DNA of 64,000 bases from Liolophura sinensis. Taxonomy: Eukaryota > Mollusca > Polyplacophora > Chitonida > Chitonidae. Both the position numbers and the translations under genes were made by a program. Below, in pieces: positions 11,861 through 25,635 of this stretch (position 1 is its first letter; every line of letters begins with the position of its first letter). Under the pieces are notes generated by a model. That model was given only the letters and a program-made list of their open reading frames with translations. It made no database searches and had not been told where the DNA came from. Location of the stretch: assembly GCF_032854445.1 (NCBI RefSeq), contig NW_027017958.1, forward strand, positions 186,001-250,000, read 5' to 3'.

Positions 11861-12316
11861 GTAATCATTATAATAATGTGCTCCGTTACAAGGTGAACAT
11901 TGGAATCATTACAATAGCGTGCTCAGTTACAAGATGATCATTGTAATCATTAAAAAAACATGCCCAGTTACAAGATGAACATTGTAAAAAGTATAATATC
12001 ATGTTCAGTTACGAAGTGAACATTGTAATCATTATAAAAGCATGCTCAGTTGCATGATAAACATTGTAATCATTAAAATATCATTTTCAGTTAAAAGATG
12101 AAGATTGTAATCGACATAATAGCATGTTCAGTTACACGATAAACATTGTAATCATTGTAATAGCATGTTCAGTTACAAAGTAAACATTGTAATTATTAAA
12201 TTAGCGTCAACTGTTACAAAATCATCATTGTAATCAATATAATAGTATGCTCAGTTACAAAATGAATATTGCAATCATTATATTAGCATATTTTATTACA
12301 AGATGAACATTGTAAT

Positions 12317-13420
12317 CATTATTATACCATATGTAGTTACAAAATAAACATTGTAATCATTTTAAAAACAGCATCAGTTACAAGGTGAACATTGTAATCA
12401 GTATAAAAGCATACTCAGTTGCAAAATGGACATTGTAATCATTATAATCATATTCACTTACAAGATGAATATTGTAATCATTATAATAACATCATCAGTT
12501 ACAAAATAAACATTGTATTCATTATACTAGCACGTTCAATTACAAGATGAACATTGTAATCATTATAAACAGCATGTTCAGTTGCAAGGTGAACATTGTA
12601 ATCCTTATAAAAACATGCTCAGTTACAAGATGAACATTGTAATCATTATAATAGCATGTTCAGTTACAAGGTGGACATTGTAATCATTATTATAGCATAT
12701 GTAGTTACAAGATAAACATTGTAATCATTTTAAAAACATCATCAGTTACAAGGTGAACATTGTAATCAGTATAAAAGCATACTCAGTTGCAAAATGGACT
12801 TTGTAATCATTATAATCATATTCACTTACAAGATGAATATTGTAATCATTATAATAACATCATCAGTTACAAAATAAACATTGTATTCATTATATTAGCA
12901 CGTTCAATTACAAGATGAACATTGTAATCATTATAAACAGCATGTTCAGTTGCAAGGTGAACATTGTAATCCTTATAAAAACATGCTCAGTTACAAGATG
13001 AACATTGTAATCATTATAATAGCATGTTCAGTTACAAGGTGGACATTGTAATCATTATTATAGCATATGTAGTTACAAGATAAACATTGTAATCATTTTA
13101 AAAACATCATCAGTTACAAGGTGAACATTGTAATCAGTATAAAAGCATACTCAGTTGCAAAATGGACATTGTAATCATTATAATCATATTCACTTACAAG
13201 ATGAATATTGTAATCATTATAATAACATCATCAGTTACAAAATAAACATTGTATTCATTATATTAGCACGTTCAATTACAAGATGAACATTGTAATCATT
13301 ATAAACAGCATGTTCAGTTGCAAGGTGAACATTGTAATCCTTATAAAAACATGCTCAGTTACAAGATGAACATTGTAATCATTATAATAGCATGTTCAGT
13401 TACAAGGTGGACATTGTAAT
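12317..13420 (+). repeat. Three tandem copies of a 368-bp block (9 monomers)
   Basis: Units are 12317-12684, 12685-13052 and 13053-13420. Each holds the GCATATGTAG, CATTTTAAAAACA, GCATACTCAG, CATAATCATATTCAC-type, GCACGTTCAA and TAAACAGCATG variants in order. HOR-1 has one unit (about phase 1469-1836). The fused joints read GGTGGACATTGTAATCATTATTATAG, where the normal HOR has GTAATCAGTATAAAAG. Unit 1 has private changes (ATACCATATG, AACAGCATCAG) not seen in units 2 and 3. Confidence 0.93.
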
Positions 13421-13964
13421 CAGTATAAAAGCATGCTCAGTTGCAAAATGGACATTGTAATCATTACATTAGCATATTCACTTACAAGATGAACATTGTA
13501 ATTATTATAATAACATCATCAGTTACAAAATGAACATTGTATTCATTATATTAGCACGTTAAACTACAAGATGAACATTGTAATCATTATAATATCATGC
13601 TCAGTTTCAAGATGAAGATTGTAATCGACATAATAGCATGTTCAGTTACAAGATGAACATTGTAATCATTGTAATAGCATGTTCAGTTACAAAGTGAACA
13701 TTGTAATCCTTATAATTGCATGTTCAGTTACAAGATGAACATTGTAATCATTATAAAAACATCATCAGTTTCAAGGTCAACATTGTTATCAGTATAAAAG
13801 CATGCTCAGTTGCAAAATGGACAGTGTAATCATTACAATAGCATATTCAGTTACATGATGAACATTGTAATCATTATAATAATGTGCTCAGTTACAAGGT
13901 GAACATTGTAATCATTACAATAGCGTGCTCAGTTACAAGATGAACATTGTAATCATTATAAAAA

Positions 13965-14046
13965 CATCATCAGTTACAAGGTGAACATTGTAATCAGTAT
14001 AAAAACATCATCAGTTACAAGGTGAACATTGTAATCAGTATAAAAG
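13965..14046 (+). repeat. Single-monomer tandem duplication (2 x 41 bp)
   Basis: The monomer starting CATCATCAGTTACAAGG is present twice in direct succession (13965 and 14006). Other HORs have it once at this phase (about 2379). Confidence 0.92.
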
Positions 14047-16139
14047 CATGCTCAGTTGCAAAATGGACATTGTAATCATTACATTAGCATATTCACTTAC
14101 AAGATGAATATTGTAATCATTATAATAACATCATCAGTTACAAAATAAACATTGTATTCATTATATTAGCACGTTCAATTACAAGATGAACATTGTAATC
14201 ATTATAAAAGCATGTTTAGTTGCAAGGTGAACATTGTAATCATTATAAAAACATGCTCAGTTACAAGATTAACATTGAAGTCATTATAATAGCATGTTCA
14301 GTTACAAGGTGGACATTGTAATCAGTATAAAAGCATGCTCAGTTGGAGAATGGACATTATAATTATTACATTAGCATATTCAGTTACAAGATGAATATTG
14401 TAATCATTATAATAACATCATCAGTTACAAAATGAACATTGTATTCATTATATTAGCACGTTCAATTACAAGATGATCATTGTAATCATTATAATATCAT
14501 GCTCAGTTGCAAGATGAATATTGTAATCGACATAATAGCATGTTCAGTTAAAAGATGAACATTGTAATCATTGTAATAGCATGTTCAGTTACAAAGTGAA
14601 CATTGTAATCCTTATAATTGCATGTTCAGTTACCAGATGAACATTGTAATCATTATAAAAACATCATCAGTTGCAAGGTGAACATTGTAATCAGTATACA
14701 AGCATGCTCAGTTGCAAAATGGACATTGTAATCATTACAATAGCATATTCAGGTACAAGATGATGTTGTAATCATTATAATAATGTGCTCAGTTACAAGG
14801 TGAACATTGTAATCATTACAATATCGTGCTCAGTTACAATATGAACATTGTAATAATTTAATAGCGTGTTCAGTTACAAAATGAACATTGAAACCATTAT
14901 AAGAGAATGTTCAGTGCCAAGATAAACATTGCAATCATTATAATAGCATATTCAGTTACAAGATGAACATTATAATAACCTAATACTGTGTTCAGTTACA
15001 AAATGAACATTAAAATTGTGATAATAGCACGTTCAGTGACAAGGTGAACATTTAAATCATTATAATAGCATGCTCAGTTACAAGGTGAACATTGTAATCA
15101 TTATAATAGCGTCAACTGTTACAAAATCATCATTGTAATCAATATAATAGCATGCCTAGTTACAAAATGAATATTGCAATTATTATATTAGCATATTTCA
15201 TTACAAGATGAACATTGTAATCATTATTATAGCATATGTAGTTATAAGATAAGCATTGTAATCAGTATAAAAGCATGTTCTGTTGCAAAATGAACATTGT
15301 AATCATTATTTTAGCATGTTCAGTTACAAGATGAACATTGTAATCATAATAACAGCATGGTCAGTTACAAGATGAACACTGTAATCATTGTAATAGCATG
15401 CTCAGTTACAAGATGAACATTGTAATCATTATTATAGCATATTCGGTTACAGGATGAACATTGCAATAACCTAATACAGTGTTCAGTTACAAAATGAACA
15501 TTGAAACTATTATAATATCACTTTTAGTGACATGGTGAACATTGTAATCATTATAATAGCATGTTCAGTTACAAGGTGATTATTGTAATTACTATAATAG
15601 CACGTTCAGTTACAAGACACCCTTTGTAATTATTATAATAGCATCTTCAGTTACAAGATAAACATTGTAATCATTATATTAGCACGTTTAGTTGAAACGT
15701 GAGGATTGTAATTGATATAATAGCATGTTCAGTTACAAGATAAATATTTTAGTTATTGTAATGGCATGTTCATTTACAAGGTGAACATTGTAATCATTAT
15801 AATAACATGTTTACTTACAAGATGATCATTGTAATCATCATATTAGGACGTTCAGTTACAAGATGAACATTGTAATTATTATAAAAGCATGTTCACTTAC
15901 TAAATGAACATTGTAATTATTATAATATCATGCTTAGTTACAAGATGAACATTGTTATCAGTATAATAGCATGTTCAGTAACAACATAAACATTGTAATC
16001 ATTATAATAGCATGCTCAATTACAAGATGAACATTGTAATCAGTATAATAGCATGCTCAGTTACAAAATTAACAATGTAATCATTATACTAGTATGCTCA
16101 GTTACAAGATGAACATTGTAATCATTATAATAACATGTT

Positions 16140-16180
16140 CAGTTACCAGAGAGAACGACGTTAAGACCCAAGCACTCACT
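16140..16180 (+). repeat. Odd 41-bp monomer, copy 2 (short type B unit)
   Basis: Core identical to the 4515 copy. It is followed by the type B series of monomers and sits only 2,253 bp before the next copy. Confidence 0.9.
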
Positions 16181-16270
16181 CAGTTACCAGATGAACATTG
16201 TAATCATTATATTAGGATGTTCAGTTACAAGATGAACATTGTAATCAATATAATAGCATATTCAGTTACA

Positions 16271-16630
16271 AAATGAACATTGTAATTATTGTAATGTTAT
16301 GTTTAGTTACAAGATGAACATTGTTATCAATATCATAGCATGTTCAGTTACAACATGAACATTGTAATCATTATAATAGCATGCTCAATTACAAGATGAA
16401 CATTGTAATCAGTAAAATAGCATGCTCAGTTACAAAAATTAAAATTGTAATCATTATACTAGTATGCTCAATTACAAGATGAACATTGTAATAATTATAA
16501 TAGCTTGCTCAAATACGAGATGAGCAATGTAATTATTATAATAGCATGCTCAATTAAAAGAAAAAAATTGTAATCAGTATAATAGCATGCTCAGTTACAA
16601 AATGAACATTGTAATCATTATACTAGTTTG
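16271..16630 (+). repeat. Type B monomer series, copy 1
   Basis: Between the odd monomer and TGCCCAGTTAC, type B has about nine monomers where type A has two, a difference of 288 bp here. Distinct members include GTAATGTTATG, TTATCAATATCATAGC, AGCTTGCTCAAATACGAG and TCAATTAAAAGAAAAAAATTG. Type A instead shows GTAATCGACATAATAGC then GTTTAGTTACAA, identical to phase about 5640, suggesting type A arose by exchange or conversion from that region. Copy 1 has one extra A (TTACAAAAATTAAA) relative to copy 2. Confidence 0.85.
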
Positions 16631-18392
16631 CCCAGTTACAAGATGAACATTGTTATCAGTATAATGGCATGTTCAGTTACAACATGAACATTGTAATCAT
16701 TATAATAGCATGTTCAGTTACAAGATGAACATTGTAATCAGTATAATAGCATGCTCAGTTACAAAATTAATATTGTAATCATTATAATAGCGTCAACGGT
16801 TACAAAATCATCATTGTAATCAATATAATAGCATGCTCAGTTACAAAATTAATATTGCAGTTACTATATTAGCATATTTCATTACAAGATGAACATTGTA
16901 ATCAGTATTATAGCATATGTAGTTACAAGATGAACATTGTAATCATTATAAAAACATCATCAGTGACAAGGTGAACATTGTAATCAGTATAAAAGCATTG
17001 TCAGTTGCAAAATGGACATTGTAATCATTACATTAGCATATTAACTTACAAGATGAATATTGTAATCATTATAATAACATCATCAGTTACAAAAAAACAT
17101 TGTATTCATTATATTAGCACGTTCAATTACAAGATGAACATTGTAATCATTATAAAAGCATGTTCAGTTACAAGGTGAACATTGTAATCATTATAAAAAC
17201 ATGCTCAGTTACTAGATGAACAATTAAATCATTATAATAGCATGTTCAGTTACAAGGTGGACATTTTAATCAGGATAAAAGCATGCTCAGTTGCAAAATG
17301 GACATTGTAATCATTACATTAGCATATTCAGTTACAAGATGAATATTGTAACATTATAATAACATCATCAGTTACAAAATGAACATTGTATTTATTATAT
17401 TAGCACGTTCAATTACAAGATGAACATTGTAATCATTATAATATCATGCTCAGTTGCAAGATGAAGATTGTAATCGACATAATAGCATGTTCAGTTACAA
17501 GATGAACATTGTAATCATTGTAATAGCATGTTCAGTTACAAAGTGAACATTGTAATCCTTATAATTGTATGTTCAGTTACAAGATGAACATTGTAATCAT
17601 AATAACAGCATGGTCAGTTACAAGATGAACACTGTAATCATTGTAATAGCATGCTCAGTTACAAGATGAACATTGTAATCAGTATTATAGCATATTCGGT
17701 TACAGGATGAACATTGCAATAACCTAATACCGTGTTCAGTTACAAAATGAACATTAAAACTATTATAATATCACTTTCAGTGACATGGTGAACATTGTAA
17801 TCATTATAATAGCATGTTCAGTTACGAGGTGATTATTGTAATTACTAGAATAGCACGTTCAGTTACAAGACACCCTTTGTAATTATTATAATAGCATCTT
17901 CAGTTACAAGATAAACATTGTAATCATTATATTAGCACGTTTAGTTGAAACGTGAGGATTGTAATTGATATAATAGCATGTTCAGTTACAAGATAAATAT
18001 TTTAGTTATTGTAATGGCATGTTCATTTACAAGGTGAACATTGTAATCATTATAATAACATGTTTACTTACAAGATGATCATTGTAATCATCATATTAGG
18101 ACGTTCAGTTACAAGATGAACATTGTAATTATTATAAAAGCATGTTCACTTACTAAATGAACATTGTAATTATTATAATATCATGCTTAGTTACAAGATG
18201 AACATTGTTATCAGTATAATAGCATGTTCAGTAACAACATGAACATTGTAATCATTATAATAGCATGTTCAGTTACAAGATGAACATTGTAATCAGTATA
18301 ATAGCATGCTCAGTTACAAAATTAACAATGTAATCATTATACTAGTATGCTCAGTTACAAGATGAACATTGTATTCATTATAATAACATGTT

Positions 18393-18433
18393 CAGTTACC
18401 AGAGAGAACGACGTTAAGACCCAAGCACTCACT
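18393..18433 (+). repeat. Odd 41-bp monomer, copy 3
   Basis: Core identical. The preceding monomer has GTATTCATTATAATAACATG instead of GTAATC, unique to this copy; the following monomer has CAGTATATTAGG in place of CATTATATTAGG, shared with 39551 and 49375. Confidence 0.9.
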
Positions 18434-20344
18434 CAGTTACCAGATGAACATTGTAATCAGTATATTAGGATGTTCAGTTACAAGATGAACATTGTAATCA
18501 ATATAATAGCATATTCAGTTACAAAGTGAACATTGTAATCGACATAATAGCATGTTTAGTTACAAAATGAACATTGTAATCATTATACTAGTATGCCCAG
18601 TTACAAGATGAACATTGTTATCAGTATAATGGCATGTTCAGTTACAACATGAACATTGTAATCATTATAATAGCATGTTCAGTTACAAGATGAACATTGT
18701 AATCAGTATAATAGCATGCTCAGTTACAAAATTAATATTGTAATCATTATAATAGCGTCAACGGTTACAAAATCATCATTGTAATCAATATAATAGCATG
18801 CTCAGTTACAAAATTAATATTGCAGTTACTATATTAGCATATTTCATTACAAGATGAACATTGTAATCAGTATTATAGCATATGTAGTTACAAGATGAAC
18901 ATTGTAATCATTATAAAAACATCATCAGTGACAAGGTGAACATTGTAATCAGTATAAAAGCATTGTCAGTTGCAAAATGGACATTGTAATCATTACATTA
19001 GCATATTAACTTACAAGATGAATATTGTAATCATTATAATAACATCATCAGTTACAAACAAACATTGTATTCATTATATTAGCACGTTCAATTACAAGAT
19101 GAACATTGTAATCATTATAAAAGCATGTTCAGTTACAAGGTGAACATTGTAATCATTATAAAAACATGCTCAGTTACTAGATGAACATTTAAATCATTAT
19201 AATAGCATGTTCAGTTACAAGGTGGACATTTTAATCAGTATAAAAGCATGCTCAGTTGCAAAATGGACATTGTAATCATTACATTAGCATATTCAGTTAC
19301 AAGATGAATATTGTAACATTATAATAACATCATCAGTTACAAAATGAACATTGTATTCATTACATTAGCACGTTCAATTACAAGATGAACATTGTAATCA
19401 TTATAATATCATGCTCAGTTGCAAGATGAAGATTGTAATCGACATAATAGCATGTTCAGTTACAAGATGAACATTGTAATCATTGTAATAGCATGTTCAG
19501 TTACAAAGTGAACATTGTAATCGACATAATAGCATGTTTAGTTACAAGATGAACATTGTAATCATTGTAATAGCATGTTCAGTTACAAAGTGAACATTGT
19601 AATCAACATAATAGCATGTTCAGTTACAAGATGAACATTGTAATCATTATAAAAACATCATCAGTTGCAAGGTGAACATTGTAATTAGAATACAAGCATG
19701 CTCAGTTGCAAAATGGACATTGTAATCATTACAATAGCATATTTAGGTACAAGATGAACATTGTAATCATTATAATAATGTGCTCAGTTACAAGGTGAAC
19801 ATTGTAATCATTACAATAGGGTGCTCAGTTACAATATGAACATTGTAATCATTATAATAGCATGTTCAGTTACAGGATGAACATTGTAATAATTTAATAG
19901 CGTGTTCAGTTACAAAATGAACATTGAAACCATTATAAGAGAATGTTCAGTGCCAAGATAAACATTGCAATCATTATAATAGCATATTCAGTTACAAGAT
20001 GAACATTATAATAACCTAATACTGTGTTCAGTTACAAAATGAACATTAAAATTGTTATAATAGCACGTTCAGTGACAAGGTGAACATTTAAATCATTATA
20101 ATAGCATGCTCAGTTACAAGGTGAACATTGTAATCATTATAATAGCGTCAACTGTTACAAAATCATCATTATAATCAATATAATAGCATGCCTAGTTGCA
20201 AAATGAATATTGCAATCATTATATTAGCATATTTCATTACAAGATGAACATTGTAATCATTATTATAGCATATGTAGTTATAAGATGAGCATTGTAATCA
20301 GTATAAAAGCATGTTCTGTTGCAAAATGAACATTGTAATCATTA

Positions 20345-20914
20345 TTTTAGCATGTTCAGTTACAAGATGAACATTGTAATCATAATAACAGCATGGTCAG
20401 TTACAAGACGAACACTGTAATCATTGTAATAGCATGTTCAGTTACTAGATTACCATTGTAATAATTTAATAGCGTGTTCAGTTACAAAATGAACATTGAA
20501 ATCATTATAATAGAATGTTCATTGGCAAGATGAACATTGTAATCATTATAATAGCATATTCAGTTACAAGATGAACATTATAATAACCTAATACCGTGTT
20601 CATTTACAAAATGAACATTAAAATTATTATTTTAGCATGTTCAGTTACAAGATGAACATTGTAATCATAATAACAGCATGGTCAGTTACAAGACGAACAC
20701 TGTAATCATTGTAATAGCATGTTCAGTTACTAGATTACCATTGTAATAATTTAATAGCGTGTTCAGTTACAAAATGAACATTGAAATCATTATAATAGAA
20801 TGTTCATTGGCAAGATGAACATTGTAATCATTATAATAGCATATTCAGTTACAAGATGAACATTATAATAACCTAATACCGTGTTCATTTACAAAATGAA
20901 CATTAAAATTATTA
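20345..20914 (+). repeat. 285-bp tandem duplication (7 monomers)
   Basis: Units are 20345-20629 and 20630-20914. The CATAATAACAGC, GACGAACAC and TTACTAGATTACC series occurs twice. The fused joint reads AACATTAAAATTATTATTTTAG, joining the AAAATTATTAAAATAG monomer to the ATTATTTTAG monomer. It is not present in the partner at about 51.3-51.6 kb. Confidence 0.93.
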
Positions 20915-21030
20915 AAATAGCACGTTCAGTGACAAAATGATCATTAAAATTATTATAATAGCATGCTCAGTTACAAGGTGAACATTGTAATCATTATAAT
21001 AGCGTCAACGGTTACAAGATGAACATTGTA

Positions 21031-21194
21031 AAAGTTAAAATAGCGTGTTCAGATACAAAATGAACATTGAAATCATTATAATAGAATGTTCAGCGGCAAG
21101 ATAAACATTGTAAAAGTTAAAATAGCGTGTTCAGATACAAAATGAACATTGAAATCATTATAATAGAATGTTCAGTGGCAAGATAAACATTGTA
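21031..21194 (+). repeat. 82-bp tandem duplication (2 monomers)
   Basis: Units are 21031-21112 and 21113-21194, each running from AAAGTTAAAATAGCG to the GGCAAGATAAACATTG monomer. They differ by CAGCGGC in the first and CAGTGGC in the second. Confidence 0.93.
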
Positions 21195-24100
21195 ATCATT
21201 ATAATAGCATATTCAGTTACAAGATGAACATTATAATAACCTAATACCGTGTTCATTTACAAAATGAACATTAAAATTATTAAAATAGCACGTTCAGTGA
21301 CAAAATGATCATTAAAATTATTATAATAGCATGCTCAGTTACAAGGTGAACATTGTAATCATTATAATAGCGTCAACGGTTACAAGATGAACATTGTAAA
21401 AGTTAAAATAGCATGTTCAGTTACGAAGTGAACATTATAATCATTATAATAGCATGCTCAGTTGCAAGATAAACATTGTAATCATTATAATATCATTTTC
21501 AGTTACAAGATGAAAATTGTAATCGACATAATAGCATGTTTAGTTGCATGATGAACATTGTAATCATTGTAATAGCATGTTCAGTTACAAAGTAAACATT
21601 GTAATCATTATAATAGCCTTAACGGTTACAAAATCATCATTGTAATCAATATAATAGCATGCACAGTTACAAAATGAATATTGCAATCATTATATTAGCA
21701 TATTTCATAACAAGATGAACATTGTAATCATTATTATAGCATATGTAGTTACAAGATGAACACTGTAATCATTATAAAAACATCATCAGTTACAAGGTGG
21801 ACATTGTAATCAGTGTAAAACCATGCTCAGTTGCAAAATGGACATTGTAATCATTACATTAGCATGTTCAGTTACAAGATGAACATTGTAATCATTATAA
21901 TATCATGCTCAGTTGCAAGATGAAGATTGTAATCGAGATAATAGCATGTTCAGTTACAAGATGAACATTGTAATCATTGTAATAGCATGTTCAGTTACAA
22001 AGTGAACATTGTAATTAGTATACAAGCATGCTCAGTTGCAAAATGGACATTGTAATCATTACAATAGCATATTCAGTTACAAGATGAACATTGTAATCAT
22101 TATAATAATGTGCTCCGTTACAAGGTGAACATTGGAATCATTACAATAGCGTGCTCAGTTACAAGATGATCATTGTAATCATTAAAAAAACATGCCCAGT
22201 TACAAGATGAACATTGTAAAAGGTATAATATCATGTTCAGTTACGAAGTGAACATTGTAATCATTACAAAAGCATGCTCAGTTGCATGATAAACATTGTA
22301 ATCATTAAAATATCATTTTCAGTTAAAAGATGAAGATTGTAATCGACATAATAGCATGTTCAGTTACAAGATAAACATTGTAATCATTGTAATAGCATGT
22401 TCAGTTACAAAGTAAACATTGTAATTATTATATTAGCGTCAACTGTTACAAAATCATCATTGTAATCAATATAATAGTATGCTCAGTTACAAAATGAATA
22501 TTGCAATTATTATATTAGCATATTTCATTACAAGATGAACATTGTAATCATTATTATAGCATATGTAGTTACAAGATAAACATTGTAATCATTTTAAAAA
22601 CATCATCAGTTACAAGGTGAACATTGTAATCAGTATAAAAGCATACTCAGTTGCAAAATGGACATTGTAATCATTATAATCATATTCACTTACAAGATGA
22701 ATATTGTAATCATTATAATAACATCATCAGTTACAAAATAAACATTGTATTCATTATATTAGCACGTTCAATTACAAGATGAACATTGTAATCATTATAA
22801 ACAGCATGTTCAGTTGCAAGGTGAACATTGTAATCATTATAAAAACATGCTCAGTTACAAGATGAACATTGTAATCATTATAATAGCATGTTCAGTTACA
22901 AGGTGGACATTGTAATCAGTATAAAAGCATGCTCAGTTGCAAAATGGACATTGTAATCATTACATTAGCATATTCACTTAAAAGATGAACATTGTAATTA
23001 TTATAATAACATCATCAGTTACAAAATGAACATTGTATTCATTATATTAGCACGTTAAACTACAAGATGAACATTGTAATCATTATAATATCATGCTCAG
23101 TTTCAAGATGAAGATTGTAATCGACATAATAGCATGTTCAGTTACAAGATGAACATTGTAATCATTGTAATAGCATGTTCAGTTACAAAGTGAACATTGT
23201 AATCCTTATAATTGCATGTTCAGTTACAAGATGAACATTGTAATCATTATAAAATCATCATCAGTTGCAAGGTGAACATTGTTATCAGTATACAAGCATG
23301 CTCAGTTGCAAAATGGACAGTGTAATCATTACAATAGCATATTCAGTTACATGATGAACATTGTAATCATTATAATAATGTGCTCAGTTACAAGGTGAAC
23401 ATTGTAATCATTACAATAGAGTGCTCAGTTACAAGATGAACATTGTAATCATTATAAAAACATCATCAGTTACAAGGTGAACATTGTAATCAGTATAAAA
23501 GCATGCTCAGTTGCAAAATGGACATTGTAATCATTACATTAGCATATTCACTTACAAGATGAATATTGTAATCATTATAATAACATCATCAGTTACAAAA
23601 TAAACATTGTATTCATTATATTAGCACGTTCAATTACAAGATGAACATTGTAATCATTATAAAAGCATGTTTAGTTGCAAGGTGAACATTGTAATCATTA
23701 TAAAAACATGCTCAGTTACAAGATTAACATTGAAGTCATTATAATAGCATGTTCAGTTACAAGGTGGACATTGTAATCAGTATAAAAGCATGCTCAGTTG
23801 GAGAATGGACATTATAATTATTACATTAGCATATTCAGTTACAAGATGAATATTGTAATCATTATAATAACATCATCAGTTACAAAATGAACATTGTATT
23901 CATTATATTAGCACGTTCAATTACAAGATGATCATTGTAATCATTATAATATCATGCTCAGTTGCAAGATGAATATTGTAATCGACATAATAGCATGTTC
24001 AGTTACAAGATGAACATTGTAATCATTGTAATAGCATGTTCAGTTACAAAGTGAACATTGTAATCCTTATAATTGCATGTTCAGTTACCAGATGAACATT

Positions 24101-25137
24101 GTAATCATTATAAAAACATCATCAGTTGCAAGGTGAACATTGTAATCAGTATACAAGCATGCTCAGTTGCAAAATGGACATTGTAATCATTACAATAGCA
24201 TATTCAGGTACAAGATGATGTTGTAATCATTATAATAATGTGCTCAGTTACAAGGTGAACATTGTAATCATTACAATATCGTGCTCAGTTACAATATGAA
24301 CATTGTAATAATTTAATAGCGTGTTCAGTTACAAAATGAACATTGAAACCATTATAAGAGAATGTTCAGTGCCAAGATAAACATTGCAATCATTATACTA
24401 GCATATTCAGTTACAAGATGAACATTATAATAACCTAATACTGTGTTCAGTTACAAAATGAACATTAAAATTGTGATAATAGCACGTTCAGTGACAAGGT
24501 GAACATTTAAATCATTTTAATAGCATGCTCAGTTACAAGGTGAACATTGTAATCATTATAATAGCGTCAACTGTTACAAAATCATCATTGTAATCAATAT
24601 AATAGCATGCCTAGTTACAAAATGAATATTGCAATTATTATATTAGCATATTTCATTACAAGATGAACATTGTAATCATTATTATAGCATATGTAGTTAT
24701 AAGATGAGCATTGTAATCAGTATAAAAGCATGTTCTGTTGCAAAATGAACATTGTAATCATTATTTTAGCATGTTCAGTTACAAGATGAACATTGTAATC
24801 ATAATAACAGCATGGTCAGTTACAAGATGAACACTGTAATCATTGTAATAGCATGCTCAGTTACAAGATGAACATTGTAATCAGTATTATAGCATATTCG
24901 GTTACAGGATGAACATTGCAATAACCTAATACCGTGTTCAGTTACAAAATGAACATTAAAACTATTATAATATCACTTTCAGTGACATGGTGAACATTGT
25001 AATCATTATAATAGCATGTTCAGTTACGAGGTGATTATTGTAATTACTAGAATAGCACGTTCAGTTACAAGACACCCTTTGTAATTATTATAATAGCATC
25101 TTCAGTTACAAGATAAACATTGTAATCATTATATTAG

Positions 25138-25156
25138 CACGATTAGTTGAAACGTG
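25138..25156. repeat. Hairpin copy with a broken left arm
   Basis: The left arm reads CACGATT instead of CACGTTT while the right arm AAACGTG is unchanged, so pairing is interrupted. The same change is found at 55753 and in no other copy I read, which links this region with 55.7 kb as duplicates. Confidence 0.85.
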
Positions 25157-25594
25157 AGGATTGTAATTGATATAATAGCATGTTCAGTTACAAGATAAAT
25201 ATTTTAGTTATTGTAATGGCATGTTCATTTACAAGGTGAACATTGTAATCATTATAATAACATGTTTACTTACAAGATGATCATTGTAATCATCATATTA
25301 GGACGTTCAGTTACAAGATGAACATTGTAATTATTATAAAAGCATGTTCACTTACTAAATGAACATTGTAATTATTATAATATCATGCTTAGTTACAAGA
25401 TGAACATTGTTATCAGTATAATAGCATGTTCAGTAACAACATAAACATTGTAATCATTATAATAGCATGCTCAATTACAAGATGAACATTGTAATCAGTA
25501 TAATAGCATGCTCAGTTACAAAATTAACAATGTAATCATTATACTAGTATGCTCAGTTACAAGATGAACATTGTAATCATTATAATAACATGTT

Positions 25595-25635
25595 CAGTTA
25601 CCAGAGAGAACGACGTTAAGACCCAAGCACTCACT
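25595..25635 (+). repeat. Odd 41-bp monomer, copy 4 (HOR-3)
   Basis: Core identical; followed by CATTATATTAGG and type A sequence. Partner of the 56210 copy in the ~31-kb duplication. Confidence 0.9.

Larger units (their letters stand above)
11861..16093 (+). repeat. HOR-2 fourth fragment (phase about 1013 to 4468) with local expansions
   Basis: GCTCCG occurs a third time at 11880. Phase is followed at offset 10,848, then gains 368+368+41 bp to reach offset 11,625, which holds through TTGGAGAATGG (14333 for the start of its monomer), the hairpin at 15683 and the odd monomer at 16140. The sum fits the 11,625-bp spacing between the first two odd monomers exactly. Confidence 0.9.
16094..18346 (+). 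repeat. Short 2,253-bp type B unit, copy 1
   Basis: From the odd monomer to the next is 2,253 bp rather than 6,835. It carries the extra 7-monomer type B block, then normal phase about 4716-5630. It next shows GTAATCCTTATAATTG (a phase 2130-like patch) near 17553, and joins phase about 3690 (CATAATAACAGCATGG) near 17600. Roughly 4.87 kb of HOR is absent relative to a full unit. A near-identical copy lies at 47077-49328, so the rearrangement happened once and was later duplicated. Confidence 0.9.
18347..20998 (+). repeat. HOR 3' part (phase 4469-6835) with a 285-bp insertion
   Basis: It restores the normal HOR order after the short unit, ending at the HOR start 20999. It is 2,652 bp instead of 2,367 because of the 285-bp duplication. 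Diagnostic changes shared with 49329-51695 are GTAATCAACATAATAGC (about 19600) and TTACAAGACGAACAC (about 20406). Confidence 0.9.
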
